A stretch of 64,000 nucleotides of DNA from Streptomyces sp. GSL17-111 (GTDB lineage: Bacteria > Actinomycetota > Actinomycetes > Streptomycetales > Streptomycetaceae), in contig NZ_JBAJNS010000001.1 in assembly GCF_037911585.1 (NCBI RefSeq), forward strand, positions 5,491,001-5,555,000. The letters run 5' to 3'. Shown in pieces: positions 16,243-24,688 of this stretch. Within the stretch, counting starts at the first letter, position 1; each line of letters opens with the position of its first letter. The position numbers were made by a program, and so were the translations under genes. Below the pieces are notes generated by a model. It made no database searches. It was given only the letters and a program-made list of their open reading frames with translations, and was not told the origin of the DNA.

Positions 16243-19200
16243 ATGACTGACACCGGCCAGGTCCCGGCCGAGGGACTGCCGGAGAACGCAGGCGCACAGC
16301 CGGAGCAGGCCCACACGCCCGCCTCCGGCACGTACACCTTCGCGGACCCGGCCGCCGGCGGCGCGGTGGGCGACGAGGACGACCAGCTGCTCATGCCCGG
16401 CGCGGTGGGCGCGTGGAACGAGTCCGTGCACTCCACCCCCGCCCAGCCCGTCCCGTCCGCCGCGCACCTCCCCGGCCCGCACGACACGGCGGGCGGCGGC
16501 ACGGGCTACCAGGAGTACGCCCCGGCCCCCGAGTACGCCCACGGGCCGGAGTACGCCCCGCCGCCCGAGTACGCCCAGGGCCCCGGCCACACCGGCGGCC
16601 CCGTCGGCGGTGTCCCACGCCGTCCGCTGCACCTCGGCCCGCCGGTGCCCGAGCAGTCCGGTGCCGTCCGGTCGCTGGCCGACCGCGGCCCCACCCCCTC
16701 GGCCGCGGCCCCCGGCCCGGCCCCGGCCGCCGAGTACGCCGCACCGCCCGCGCCCGAGTACGACGCCCCGGGACACCCCGACGCGGGCCAGGTCGCCGGG
16801 GCCCCCGCCGAGGGCGGGTACGCCCCGGCGGTGGAGCAGCCGGCGCCCGGCTTCGAGCAGCAGCACGTCGCCACGCCCGTGCAGCCGGGGGCGTGGTCCG
16901 TCCCGGCGGACCAGGCACCCGGCGGTCAGCCGCAGCCGCAGCCGGACGCGGAAGCGGTGGGCCCCTACCCGCAGGCCCCCCCGCCGGGCCTCGACCCGGC
17001 CGCCGAGGCACACCCCGGCGGCGAGGCGTACGTCGGTCCGCAGGCCGAGCACGGTCCGCAGCCGCCCGAGCAGGTGGCGCAGCCCGAGCCGCAGGCCGAA
17101 GCGCCGGCCCCGGAGCCGTCCGCCGAGCCCGAGCCCGTGGCACAGCCCGTCGCGTCGGTCGAGGCCCCGGAGGTTCTTACGGAAGCCGCCGGCCCTGAGC
17201 CCGCCCCGATCGTGGAACAGCCGCAGGAGCAGGCCGTGTCTGCGGAGGAGCCGGCCGCCGAGCCGGCCGCCGTCGAGCCCGCCCCGGCCGAGCACCCGCA
17301 GGGACCGGGCCACCCGGACGCGACGGCCGAGGTCCAGGAGGCGGTGGAGGCCCCCCTCGCCGACGTGCCGCAGGAGCAGCCCGCCGCGCCCGAAGCCGTC
17401 GTTGCGCCGGAAGGCGTGCCCACGCCCGGGACCGAGGCGGCGCCCGCCGACACCCCCGGCGGTCCCACCGCCCCGCAGCCCGAGCCCGCCGCGCAGCCGG
17501 AACCGATCGTGGCGGAGACCGCCCACGAGGCTCCGGAAGCCCCCGAGGCCCCCGACGCCGTGCCCCCCGCGCCCGGCGACGTCCCGGCGGACGGGGCCGA
17601 GGCGGCCGCGCCCGTCCCCGACGCCGAGGCGGCCGTGCTCCCGGACACCGGGGCCGAGGCCGCCCCCGAGGCCGCCCCCGCCGCCGCGCCGCCGCAGCCC
17701 GAGCCGCCCCGGACCCCGCCGGCCCCCGGCTACCCGGACGCCGAACGCGAGGCCCTGCACAAGGTCATGCGCGAGCGCCGCGACATCCGCAACGGCTTCC
17801 GCTCCGACCCGATCCCGCACGAGGTGCTGCTGCGCGTGTTGGAGGCGGCCCACACCGCGCCGAGCGTCGGCCACTCCCAGCCGTGGGACTTCGTCATCAT
17901 CCGCTCGGAGGAGACCCGCCGGGCGATGCACGAGCTGGCCGTGCGGCAGCGTGAGGCGTACGCCAAGTCGCTGCCCCGCGCCCGGGCCAAGCAGTTCAAG
18001 GAACTGAAGATCGAGGCCATCCTCGACACGCCCGTCAACATCGTCGTCACCGCCGATCCGACGCGCGGCGGGCGGCACACCCTCGGCCGCCACACCCAGC
18101 CGCAGATGGCGCCCTACTCCTCAGCGCTGGCGGTGGAGAACCTGTGGCTCGCCGCACGGGCCGAAGGGCTCGGCGTCGGCTGGGTGAGCTTCTTCGACGA
18201 GCGCGAGATGGTGACGGCGCTCGGCCTGCCGGAGCACCTGGAGGTCGTGGCCTACCTGTGCATCGGGTACGTCGACGCCTTCCCCGACGAGCCCGAACTC
18301 GCCCAGGCGGGCTGGTCCAAGCGGCGCCCGCTGTCCTGGGTGGTGCACGAGGAGGCCTACGGACGCCGGGTGCTGCCCGGCGGCGCGCCCAGCGACCTGC
18401 TGGCCGAGACGCTCGCGGGCATCCGTCCGCTGGACGCCAAGGCCCTCGGCGAGGCGTGGGAACGGCAGAAGCGCATGACCAAGCCGTCCGGCGCGCTCGG
18501 CATGTTGGAGATCATCTCCGCGCAGCTCAGCGGCCTGGCGCGCAAGTGCCCGCCGCCGGTCCCGGAGCCCGCCGCCGTGGCCGTCTTCGCCGGTGACCAC
18601 GGGGTGCACGCCCAGGGGGTCACCGCCTGGCCGCAGGAGGTCACCGCCCAGATGGTGGCCAACTTCCTCGGCGGCGGCGCCGTCTGCAACGCCTTCGCGA
18701 ACCAGGTGGGGGCCGAGGTGTGCGTGGTGGACGTCGGCGTGGCCGCCGAGCTGCCCGCCACCCCGGGGCTGCTGCCGCGCAAGGTGCGCCCGGGCACGGC
18801 CGACATCAGCGTCGGCCCCGCCATGGAGCGCGCCGAGGCCGTGCGGGCGATCGAGGTCGGTATCGAGACCGCCCGCGACCTCGTCACGGCGGGCAACCGG
18901 GCACTGCTCACCGGTGAGATGGGCATCGCCAACACCACCGTCTCCGCCGCCCTGATCTCGGCCTTCACCGGTACGGACCCGGCCGAGGTGACGGGCCGGG
19001 GCACCGGCATCAACGACGAGATGCACAGCCACAAGATCGACGTCGTCCGCCGCGCCCTGGAGCTGCACCGGCCCGACCCGGGTGACCCGATCGGCGTCCT
19101 CGCCGCGCTCGGCGGGCTGGAGCACGCCGCACTCGTCGGCCTCATCCTCGGCGGTGCGAGCCTGCGCACCCCGGTGATCCTCGACGGCGTCAGCGCCGGG

Positions 19201-19449
19201 GCCGCCGCCCTGGTGGCCCGCGCCATCGCACCGGAGGCGCTGGCCGCCTGCGTCGCGGGCCACCGCGGTGCGGAGCCCGGTCACGTGGTCGCCCTCACCA
19301 AGCTGGGCCTGCGCCCGCTGGTGGACCTGGACCTCCGGCTCGGCGAGGGCACCGGCGCCCTCCTCGCGCTGCCGGTCGTGCAGTCCGCCGCGCGCGCGAT
19401 GCACGAGGTGGCGACGTTCGACGCGGCGGGTGTGACCGAGAAGGGCTGA
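16243..19449 (+). CDS. cobT: BluB-CobT fusion: DMB synthase plus nicotinate-nucleotide:DMB phosphoribosyltransferase, with a long disordered N-terminus
   Basis: 1068 residues in three parts. Residues 1 to about 495 are low-complexity Pro/Ala/Glu/Val-rich, with PEYA-type repeats around 90-115. Residues about 497-710 form a BluB-like flavin destructase ('RRDIRNGF', 'HTAPSVGHSQPWDFVII', 'WLAARAEGLGVGWVSFF') that would make dimethylbenzimidazole from FMNH2. Residues about 717-1068 are CobT, with 'VFAGDHGVHAQGV', 'GEMGIANTT' and catalytic Glu1035 in 'GEGTGA', which makes alpha-ribazole phosphate. ATG 16243 has GAGGGG upstream. The fusion would couple synthesis and activation of the lower B12 ligand; the role of the disordered part is unknown. 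Confidence 0.92.
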   Translation: MTDTGQVPAEGLPENAGAQPEQAHTPASGTYTFADPAAGGAVGDEDDQLLMPGAVGAWNESVHSTPAQPVPSAAHLPGPHDTAGGGTGYQEYAPAPEYAHGPEYAPPPEYAQGPGHTGGPVGGVPRRPLHLGPPVPEQSGAVRSLADRGPTPSAAAPGPAPAAEYAAPPAPEYDAPGHPDAGQVAGAPAEGGYAPAVEQPAPGFEQQHVATPVQPGAWSVPADQAPGGQPQPQPDAEAVGPYPQAPPPGLDPAAEAHPGGEAYVGPQAEHGPQPPEQVAQPEPQAEAPAPEPSAEPEPVAQPVASVEAPEVLTEAAGPEPAPIVEQPQEQAVSAEEPAAEPAAVEPAPAEHPQGPGHPDATAEVQEAVEAPLADVPQEQPAAPEAVVAPEGVPTPGTEAAPADTPGGPTAPQPEPAAQPEPIVAETAHEAPEAPEAPDAVPPAPGDVPADGAEAAAPVPDAEAAVLPDTGAEAAPEAAPAAAPPQPEPPRTPPAPGYPDAEREALHKVMRERRDIRNGFRSDPIPHEVLLRVLEAAHTAPSVGHSQPWDFVIIRSEETRRAMHELAVRQREAYAKSLPRARAKQFKELKIEAILDTPVNIVVTADPTRGGRHTLGRHTQPQMAPYSSALAVENLWLAARAEGLGVGWVSFFDEREMVTALGLPEHLEVVAYLCIGYVDAFPDEPELAQAGWSKRRPLSWVVHEEAYGRRVLPGGAPSDLLAETLAGIRPLDAKALGEAWERQKRMTKPSGALGMLEIISAQLSGLARKCPPPVPEPAAVAVFAGDHGVHAQGVTAWPQEVTAQMVANFLGGGAVCNAFANQVGAEVCVVDVGVAAELPATPGLLPRKVRPGTADISVGPAMERAEAVRAIEVGIETARDLVTAGNRALLTGEMGIANTTVSAALISAFTGTDPAEVTGRGTGINDEMHSHKIDVVRRALELHRPDPGDPIGVLAALGGLEHAALVGLILGGASLRTPVILDGVSAGAAALVARAIAPEALAACVAGHRGAEPGHVVALTKLGLRPLVDLDLRLGEGTGALLALPVVQSAARAMHEVATFDAAGVTEKG

Positions 19450-19595
19450 CCGGCCGACCAGGGCCGATGCCACACTCCCGTAACACCCGCCGTCTACGAT
19501 GCTGCAGATACGCCGACCGCACCGTCGTGACCGACCGACGACGCCGCTTCACCGCCGCAGCGGCTCAGCACCACCGCCCGAGGAGCCGCACCGCC

Positions 19596-20864
19596 ATGCC
19601 CGACACGCCCGCCTATCCCGTCGGACTGCGGCTGACCGGCCGCCGCGTGGTCGTCCTCGGCGGGGGTGGCGTCGCCCAGCGGCGGCTGCCCGCCCTCGTC
19701 GCCTCGGGGGCGGACGTCCTGCTGGTCTCGCCCTCCGCGACGCCCTCCGTGGAGGCCATGGCGGAGGCGGGTGAGCTGACCTGGGAGCGGCGCACCTACC
19801 GTCCGGGCGACCTGGCGGAGGCGTGGTACGCGCTCATCGCCACCAGCGACCCGGCCGCCAACACCGCCGCCTCCGCCGAGGCGGAGGCCCACCGGGTGTG
19901 GGCGGTGCGCAGCGACGACGCCGACGCCGCGACCGCGTGGACGCCCGCGACCGGCCGCAGCGAGGGCGTCACCGTGGCCGTGCTGACCGGCAGCGACCCG
20001 CGCCGCTCGGCGGCCGTGCGCGACGCCGTGGTCGAGGGACTGCGCGACGGTACGCTCGCCGCCCCCCAGTACCGGACCCGGACGGCCGGGGTGGCCCTGG
20101 TCGGCGGCGGCCCGGGCGACCCGGACCTCATCACCGTGCGGGGACGGCGGCTGCTCGCCGAGGCCGACGTCGTCGTCGCCGACCGGCTCGGGCCGCGCGA
20201 CCTGCTGGACGAACTGCCCCCGCACGTCGAGGTCGTCGACGCCGCCAAGATCCCCTACGGCCGGTTCATGGCGCAGGAGGCCATCAACCAGGCCCTGGTG
20301 GCGTACGCCAAGGCGGGCAAGTCCGTCGTCCGGCTCAAGGGCGGCGATCCGTTCGTCTTCGGCCGGGGGATGGAGGAGATGCAGGAGCTGACGCGGGCCG
20401 GTGTGCCCGTCACCGTCGTCCCGGGCATCTCCAGCTCCATCAGCGTGCCGGGCGCCGTCGGCATCCCCGTGACGCACCGGGGGGTGGCGCACGAGTTCAC
20501 CGTCGTCAGCGGCCACGTCGCTCCGGACGACGCCCGCTCGCTCGTGGACTGGCGCGCGCTCGCCGCCCTGCGCGGCACGCTCGTCCTGCTCATGGCCGTC
20601 GAGCGGATCGGCGCGATCGCCGAGGCGCTGATCTCCCACGGCCGGGACGCGGACACCCCGGTGGCCGTCGTCCAGGAGGGCACCATGGCCACGCAGCGCC
20701 GGGTGGACGCCACCCTGGCCACCGTCGGCGAGCGGGTGCGCGCCGAGGAGGTCCGCCCGCCCGCCGTCATCGTCATCGGGGACGTCGTCGCCGTCGGTCC
20801 GGACACACCGGACCCGGCACCGGGCCCGGGGACGCCGGGCGCCGGGGGCGGCGCACGTGGCTGA
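19596..20864 (+). CDS. CysG-like uroporphyrinogen-III C-methyltransferase with precorrin-2 dehydrogenase domain
   Basis: 422 residues. The N-terminal Rossmann part (about 1-150, 'VVVLGGGGVAQRRLPALV') resembles the siroheme-synthase NAD-dependent dehydrogenase/ferrochelatase domain. The C-terminal SUMT domain has 'LVGGGPGDPDLIT' near 168-180 and 'KGGDPFVFGRG' near 248-258. It makes precorrin-2 (and perhaps siroheme) from uroporphyrinogen III with two SAM. It follows bluB-cobT, feeding the corrin pathway; its siroheme product would also serve sulfite/nitrite reductases. Its Pro/Gly-rich tail overlaps the next gene by 8 nt. Either cysG or cobA would be an acceptable name. Confidence 0.92.
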   Translation: MPDTPAYPVGLRLTGRRVVVLGGGGVAQRRLPALVASGADVLLVSPSATPSVEAMAEAGELTWERRTYRPGDLAEAWYALIATSDPAANTAASAEAEAHRVWAVRSDDADAATAWTPATGRSEGVTVAVLTGSDPRRSAAVRDAVVEGLRDGTLAAPQYRTRTAGVALVGGGPGDPDLITVRGRRLLAEADVVVADRLGPRDLLDELPPHVEVVDAAKIPYGRFMAQEAINQALVAYAKAGKSVVRLKGGDPFVFGRGMEEMQELTRAGVPVTVVPGISSSISVPGAVGIPVTHRGVAHEFTVVSGHVAPDDARSLVDWRALAALRGTLVLLMAVERIGAIAEALISHGRDADTPVAVVQEGTMATQRRVDATLATVGERVRAEEVRPPAVIVIGDVVAVGPDTPDPAPGPGTPGAGGGARG

Positions 20865-21666
20865 ACCGGTCACCGTCGAGGACCCGGACGACCCCCGGCT
20901 GCACGACTACACCTCCCTCACCGACGTCGCGCTGCGGCGGCGCCGCGAGCCGGCCGAAGGGCTGTTCATCGCCGAGGGCGAGAAGGTCGTCCGGCGCGCC
21001 CTGGCCGCCGGGCACCCCATGCGTTCGATGCTGCTGTCCGCCAAGTGGGCCGGGCCGATGGGCGACGTCATCGAGACCGCCACCGCGCCGGTGTACCTGG
21101 TCAGCCCCGAGGTCGCCGAGCGGGTGACCGGCTACCACGTGCACCGGGGCGCGCTGGCCTCGATGGAACGCAACGCCCTGCCGCCCGCGGACGCCCTGCT
21201 CGGCGGCACCGACCGGGTCGCCGTCTTCGAGGACATCGTCGACCACGCCAACCTGGGGGCGGCCTTCCGTAACGCGGCGGCCCTCGGCGTGGGGGCCGTC
21301 CTCCTCAGTCCGCGCTGCGCCGACCCGCTGTACCGCCGTGCCGTGAAGGTCTCCATGGGCGCCGTCTTCCACGTGCCCTGGACGCGCCTGACGACCTGGC
21401 CGGACGACCTGGCCCTGCTGCGCCGCGCGGGCTTCGTCACCGCCGCCCTCTGCCTCAGCGAGCGGTCGGTCACCCTGGACGAGCTGGCCGCCCGGCGCCA
21501 TCCGAGGCTCGCCCTGGTCCTGGGGACCGAGGGCGAGGGACTGACACCGGAGGCGCTCGCCGCCACCGACGCGCACGTGCGCATCCCCATGGACGCCGGG
21601 GTGGACTCCCTCAACGTCGCCGCGGCCTCGGCCGTCGCGTTCTACGCCACCCGCTCGTCCCGCTGA
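20857..21666 (+). CDS. TrmH/SpoU-family RNA 2'-O-methyltransferase
   Basis: 269 residues. It has an N-terminal substrate-binding domain ('EGLFIAEGEKVVRRAL') and a C-terminal SPOUT knot. The three SpoU motifs are present: 'NLGAAFRNAAALGVGAVLL', 'LVLGTEGEGL' and 'MDAGVDSLNVAAASAVAFY', whose Ser-Leu-Asn loop binds SAM. GTG 20857 overlaps the preceding gene by 8 nt, so translation is coupled to the CysG-like gene. The RNA target (23S rRNA or tRNA) cannot be fixed. Its stop codon abuts the stop of the convergent kinase gene. Confidence 0.9.
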   Translation: MAEPVTVEDPDDPRLHDYTSLTDVALRRRREPAEGLFIAEGEKVVRRALAAGHPMRSMLLSAKWAGPMGDVIETATAPVYLVSPEVAERVTGYHVHRGALASMERNALPPADALLGGTDRVAVFEDIVDHANLGAAFRNAAALGVGAVLLSPRCADPLYRRAVKVSMGAVFHVPWTRLTTWPDDLALLRRAGFVTAALCLSERSVTLDELAARRHPRLALVLGTEGEGLTPEALAATDAHVRIPMDAGVDSLNVAAASAVAFYATRSSR

Positions 21667-23091
21667 TCACCCCGGCGCCGCCGCCCCCGAGGGCGCGACG
21701 GCCGTCGGGACGGGCTCGGGGGCCGAGCTCGGCGCGTGCCCGCCCCGCCCCTGGCAGCCCTGCACCACCGCGATACCGAGCGCCACGAGCAGCGTGACCG
21801 TCACGAAGACGACCAGGCGCTGCCGCATGAGTCTGCGGTCCGGGCCACCGCCGCGCGCGGGCGGGCGCGGCGGGCGACGCTGGGCGCGGCGGGGCCGCCG
21901 CGCGGGACGGTCGCCGGCCGTGCGCCGCTCCGACGCGGGCCGACGGCCCGGGCCGTCGCCCGGGGGCGTCCTCCGACGGGGCCCCGGCGGACCCGGCCGG
22001 CCACCCTCCGCACCGGCCCGCGGTGCCCCGTCGTGCCCGTGCCCGTGTCCGTGTCCGGCCCCGGGCACGGCGCGCGGCGGAGGAGTGCGGCGTTCCCCCG
22101 CCCGGCCGCCGTCCTCCGCCGGGCCACCGCCGCGCGGGGTCGGTCGGGGCGTGGGGCGCGGCGTGGGGCGGGGCGTGGGCCCGACGCCCCGGTCGCCACG
22201 CGCGGGCACGGGGTCCGCGGCCCGCCGGACCGCCGGGCGCGGAACCGGTGTCATGCCCTCCGGCAGCCCCCGGGCCTCGCGGGCGGCGATCTCCTTGAGC
22301 CGGAGCGAGAGCTGGGCCGTCGTCGGCCGTTCCGGGGCGGTCTTGGCCAGACAGGCGTACACGATCGGGGCCAGCGCCGGCGGCACCGTCTGGAGCTGCG
22401 CCTCCTCGTGCACGACGCGGTAGAGCATCACCTCGGAACTGCCGTGCCCGAAGGGGGAGTCGCCGGTGGCGGCGTAGGCCAGCGTCGCGCCGAGGGAGAA
22501 GACGTCGGTCGCCGGGGTCACGCCCGCCCCGCGCACCTGCTCCGGGGCGAGGAAGCCGGGGGAGCCCACGGCGGTGCCCACGTGGGTGAGGGTGCTCGCG
22601 CCCGTGGACCAGGCGATGCCGAAGTCGATGATGCGCGGACCCTTGGGCGAGAGGAGGATGTTGGACGGCTTGAGGTCCCGGTGGACGACGCCGGCCTCGT
22701 GCACCGCGACCAGGCCCTCCGCCAGCGCGGCCCCGATCGCGGCGACTTGCGCCGGGGGCAGCGGCCCGCCCTCGTTCACCTTGTCGTGAAGCGACGGCCC
22801 GGGTACGTACTGGGTGGCGAACCACGGGCGGTCCGCCTCCAGATCGGCGGCGACGAGGCGGGCCGTGCAGCCCCCGCGGATGCGACGCGCCGCCGAGACC
22901 TCCCGGGCGAAGCGGGAGCGGAACTCCTGGTCCTCGGCGAGGTCCGGCCGGATCACCTTCAGCGCGACCCGCTGGCCGCGCCGGTCCGAACCGAGGTAGA
23001 CGACGCCCATGCCGCCCGCGCCCAGCCGCCGGTGGAGCTTGTACGAGCCGACGACTCGCGGGTCCTCACGTCGGAGCCGCATCATCGCCAT
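21667..23091 (-). CDS. Membrane-anchored Ser/Thr protein kinase (PknB-like, no PASTA domains)
   Basis: 474 residues. The Hanks-type kinase domain covers about 12-275: glycine loop 'LGAGGMGVVYLG', catalytic Lys45 in 'VALKVI', 'HRDLKPSN' near 135-142 and the 'DFG' metal motif. A Pro/Arg linker follows, with four PTPR units near residue 300-316 and an HGHGHGH run. One membrane helix lies near 420-440 ('LVVFVTVTLLVALGIAV'), then a short extracellular tail of about 30 residues. The start at ATG 23091 has an AAGGGA upstream. With no sensor domain, it probably depends on a partner for signal input. Confidence 0.93.
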   Translation of the reverse strand: MAMMRLRREDPRVVGSYKLHRRLGAGGMGVVYLGSDRRGQRVALKVIRPDLAEDQEFRSRFAREVSAARRIRGGCTARLVAADLEADRPWFATQYVPGPSLHDKVNEGGPLPPAQVAAIGAALAEGLVAVHEAGVVHRDLKPSNILLSPKGPRIIDFGIAWSTGASTLTHVGTAVGSPGFLAPEQVRGAGVTPATDVFSLGATLAYAATGDSPFGHGSSEVMLYRVVHEEAQLQTVPPALAPIVYACLAKTAPERPTTAQLSLRLKEIAAREARGLPEGMTPVPRPAVRRAADPVPARGDRGVGPTPRPTPRPTPRPTPRGGGPAEDGGRAGERRTPPPRAVPGAGHGHGHGHDGAPRAGAEGGRPGPPGPRRRTPPGDGPGRRPASERRTAGDRPARRPRRAQRRPPRPPARGGGPDRRLMRQRLVVFVTVTLLVALGIAVVQGCQGRGGHAPSSAPEPVPTAVAPSGAAAPG

Positions 23092-23659
23092 GTCCCTTCC
23101 CCTACCTCCGGTGGGGAGGCCCCACATGCCGATCCGTTGACGGTCCACAGCTTACGGACTGGCGCCTCCGCACGCCGCAAGGCCGCGCACTCGGCGTGGA
23201 CACGTTGCCGGCGCCGCCGAGGTGGCAATTCGGTTGCGTGGCGGGGGAGCTGACGGCGCCGCCGCACCGGGATCCGGTCAACTTCACGCGCGAGGAGGGC
23301 ATCTGACGTGGCACCAGTCAACGTCCCGAGCGTCGGCCGACTCCGTGACGGTGAACGGCCGCCGTGCGCGGGGTCGTCGCCCCTCTTCGGCGCCGGACGG
23401 CCGGGGTGACCGAGGTCACCACCGGGACGGACGGACGGCACCGGACCCCTGGGGGACACCCCCGGTACGGGCGGGGCGCGTCTCCACCCTGGGGAGTAGG
23501 ACGCGGTCCGTGGGCTCCTCCTGCGGGATGCCCTCCGTTCGGTACGCCGGCATGACGCCCCGGCCCGCCGTGGCGCCTAGTTTGGAGGCAAGCGGCGGGT
23601 GCTGCACTCGTCCCCCGAGGTCACCCACCCGCCGCCCTCGATCACGACGGGAGCTGAGT
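23092..23659. other. Long divergent spacer between the kinase and a small membrane-protein gene
   Basis: 568 bp with no gene I can support. Open frames here are Arg/Pro-rich and unlike any family. A TAGTTT hexamer at about 23580 and a minus-strand TTGACC at 23276-23281 are possible promoter elements, but neither has a good partner. The region may carry the divergent promoters. Confidence 0.4.
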
Positions 23660-23893
23660 ATGGCGAGCACGGCGGGACGCGCGGTCCTCCGGGCACCGGG
23701 ACGACGGCCGGAGGCCTACCTCCGGCGCGCGGCCGGTGCGGCCGGTGTGCGGACCCGGCCCTCGGGGACGCGGCATCCTCTGGTGGCCGCGGCCATGGTC
23801 ATCCCCCTCGCCCTGTGCCTCGCCGTGCTCTTCGGCGGCGTGGAGGCCGTGATCACCCAGGCGTCGTCCGTGGCAGGAATGCTGGGGCGCTGA
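23660..23893 (+). CDS. Small single-pass membrane protein, uncharacterised (77 aa)
   Basis: 77 residues. A basic N-terminal half (many Arg) is followed by one clear transmembrane helix ('LVAAAMVIPLALCLAVLFGGV') and a short tail. ATG 23660 has GGGAG 7-8 nt upstream. It diverges from the kinase gene, so a link to kinase signalling is possible but unproven. Base composition matches its neighbours. No family is recognised. Confidence 0.55.
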   Translation: MASTAGRAVLRAPGRRPEAYLRRAAGAAGVRTRPSGTRHPLVAAAMVIPLALCLAVLFGGVEAVITQASSVAGMLGR

Positions 23894-23976
23894 ACAGGCG
23901 CTCCGGACCCGGGAGAGCGGCCCGGGTTGGGGATTTCCTGACCGACCCCGTGGGGACGGGGGTGCGGCGGACGGCA

Positions 23977-24014
23977 CGCGGGCCCGGGCGGTCATCGACC
24001 GCCCGGGCCCCGCG
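23977..24014 (+). terminator. Hairpin after the small membrane-protein gene
   Basis: A stem of about 17 bp with one bulged base (23977-23993 with 23997-24014) and a 3-nt loop, lying about 83 nt past the stop. Confidence 0.6.
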
Positions 24015-24090
24015 ACGTCGACGGCCGTTTCACCGCGCGGGCGCGGTAGGAAACGCGCGGGCGCACCTGCGGCACCATGCGGCTGACGAC

Positions 24091-24126
24091 GAACGCCCCC
24101 GGACCACGAGAGGGCCGGGGGCGTTC
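24091..24126 (-). terminator. Terminator of the tRNA array
   Basis: A 12-bp perfect stem (24091-24102 with 24115-24126) with a 12-nt loop, directly 3' of the last tRNA-Val on the minus strand (7 nt away). Confidence 0.75.
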
Positions 24127-24132
24127 GGGCGG

Positions 24133-24204
24133 TGGACGATACTGGGATTGAACCAGTGACCTCTTCCGTGTCAGGGAAGCGCTCTCCCGCTGAGCTAATC
24201 GTCC
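24133..24204 (-). tRNA. tRNA-Val(GAC), copy 3
   Basis: 72 nt. The acceptor stem GGACGAT pairs perfectly with ATCGTCC, with discriminator A. The anticodon loop CUGACAC gives anticodon GAC (Val). The T-loop TTCAATC is canonical. CCA is not encoded. Last gene of a five-tRNA array read Gly-Cys-Val-Val-Val on the minus strand. Confidence 0.95.
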
Positions 24205-24226
24205 GGGCGGTCCGTTGCCGGACCGG

Positions 24227-24298
24227 TGCGCGATACTGGGATTGAACCAGTGACCTCTTCCGTGTCAGGGAAGCGCTCTCCCGCTGAGCTAATCGCGC
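24227..24298 (-). tRNA. tRNA-Val(GAC), copy 2, with altered acceptor stem
   Basis: 72 nt, identical to its two neighbours except that the acceptor stem is GCGCGAT/ATCGCGC instead of GGACGAT/ATCGTCC. The changes are fully compensated, so the stem is intact. The anticodon is GAC. It lies in a ~94-nt tandem repeat unit whose spacer is also duplicated. Confidence 0.95.
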
Positions 24299-24320
24299 GG
24301 GCGGTCCGTTGCCGGACCAG

Positions 24321-24392
24321 TGGACGATACTGGGATTGAACCAGTGACCTCTTCCGTGTCAGGGAAGCGCTCTCCCGCTGAGCTAATCGTCC
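24321..24392 (-). tRNA. tRNA-Val(GAC), copy 1
   Basis: 72 nt. The acceptor stem GGACGAT/ATCGTCC and anticodon GAC match copy 3. It is separated by only 1 nt from the encoded CCA of the tRNA-Cys gene, so the array must be processed from one transcript. Confidence 0.95.
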
Positions 24393-24393
24393 A

Positions 24394-24467
24394 TGGAGGT
24401 GGAGACGGGATTTGAACCCGTGTAGACGGCTTTGCAGGCCGTTGCCTCGCCTCTCGGCCACTCCACC
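24394..24467 (-). tRNA. tRNA-Cys(GCA)
   Basis: 74 nt including an encoded CCA (24394-24396). Acceptor stem GGTGGAG/CTCCACC, anticodon loop CTGCAAA with anticodon GCA, T-loop TTCAAAT. It is the only tRNA of the array with an encoded CCA. Confidence 0.95.
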
Positions 24468-24506
24468 AGGAGCGCGGGGGCCGATGAGTGCAGCCCCCAC
24501 TGTCCG

Positions 24507-24579
24507 AGCGGACGACGAGATTCGAACTCGCGACCCTCACCTTGGCAAGGTGATGCTCTACCAACTGAGCCACGTCCGC
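24507..24579 (-). tRNA. tRNA-Gly(GCC)
   Basis: 73 nt. Acceptor stem GCGGACG/CGTCCGC, anticodon loop TTGCCAA with anticodon GCC, T-loop TTCGAAT. First gene of the array, 43 nt from the promoter -10. Confidence 0.95.
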
Positions 24580-24621
24580 AGGTGCCTCCGGGGCCGTTGT
24601 GGCGGCCCGGCGACGTGTTGA

Positions 24622-24649
24622 ACTCTAGCGGATTCCCGGGCCAGCTCAA
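24622..24649 (-). promoter_or_regulatory. Promoter of the Gly-Cys-Val-Val-Val tRNA array
   Basis: On the minus strand, TTGAGC (24649-24644), a 16-nt spacer and TAGAGT (24627-24622) form a good vegetative promoter, about 43 nt ahead of tRNA-Gly. Confidence 0.7.
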
Positions 24650-24688
24650 ATTCCGTTCACCCAGCGTGCCCGCCCTAGACTCGAAGGC

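Noticed and set aside
23082..23459. A 125-codon minus-strand frame in the kinase upstream region.
   Set aside because: Arg/Pro-rich, overlaps the kinase 5' end and has no ribosome-binding site or family pattern.
24133..24579. Open frames and an apparent repeated protein across the tRNA array.
   Set aside because: They translate tRNA genes; the repeat is the tRNA-Val triplication, not a coding repeat.
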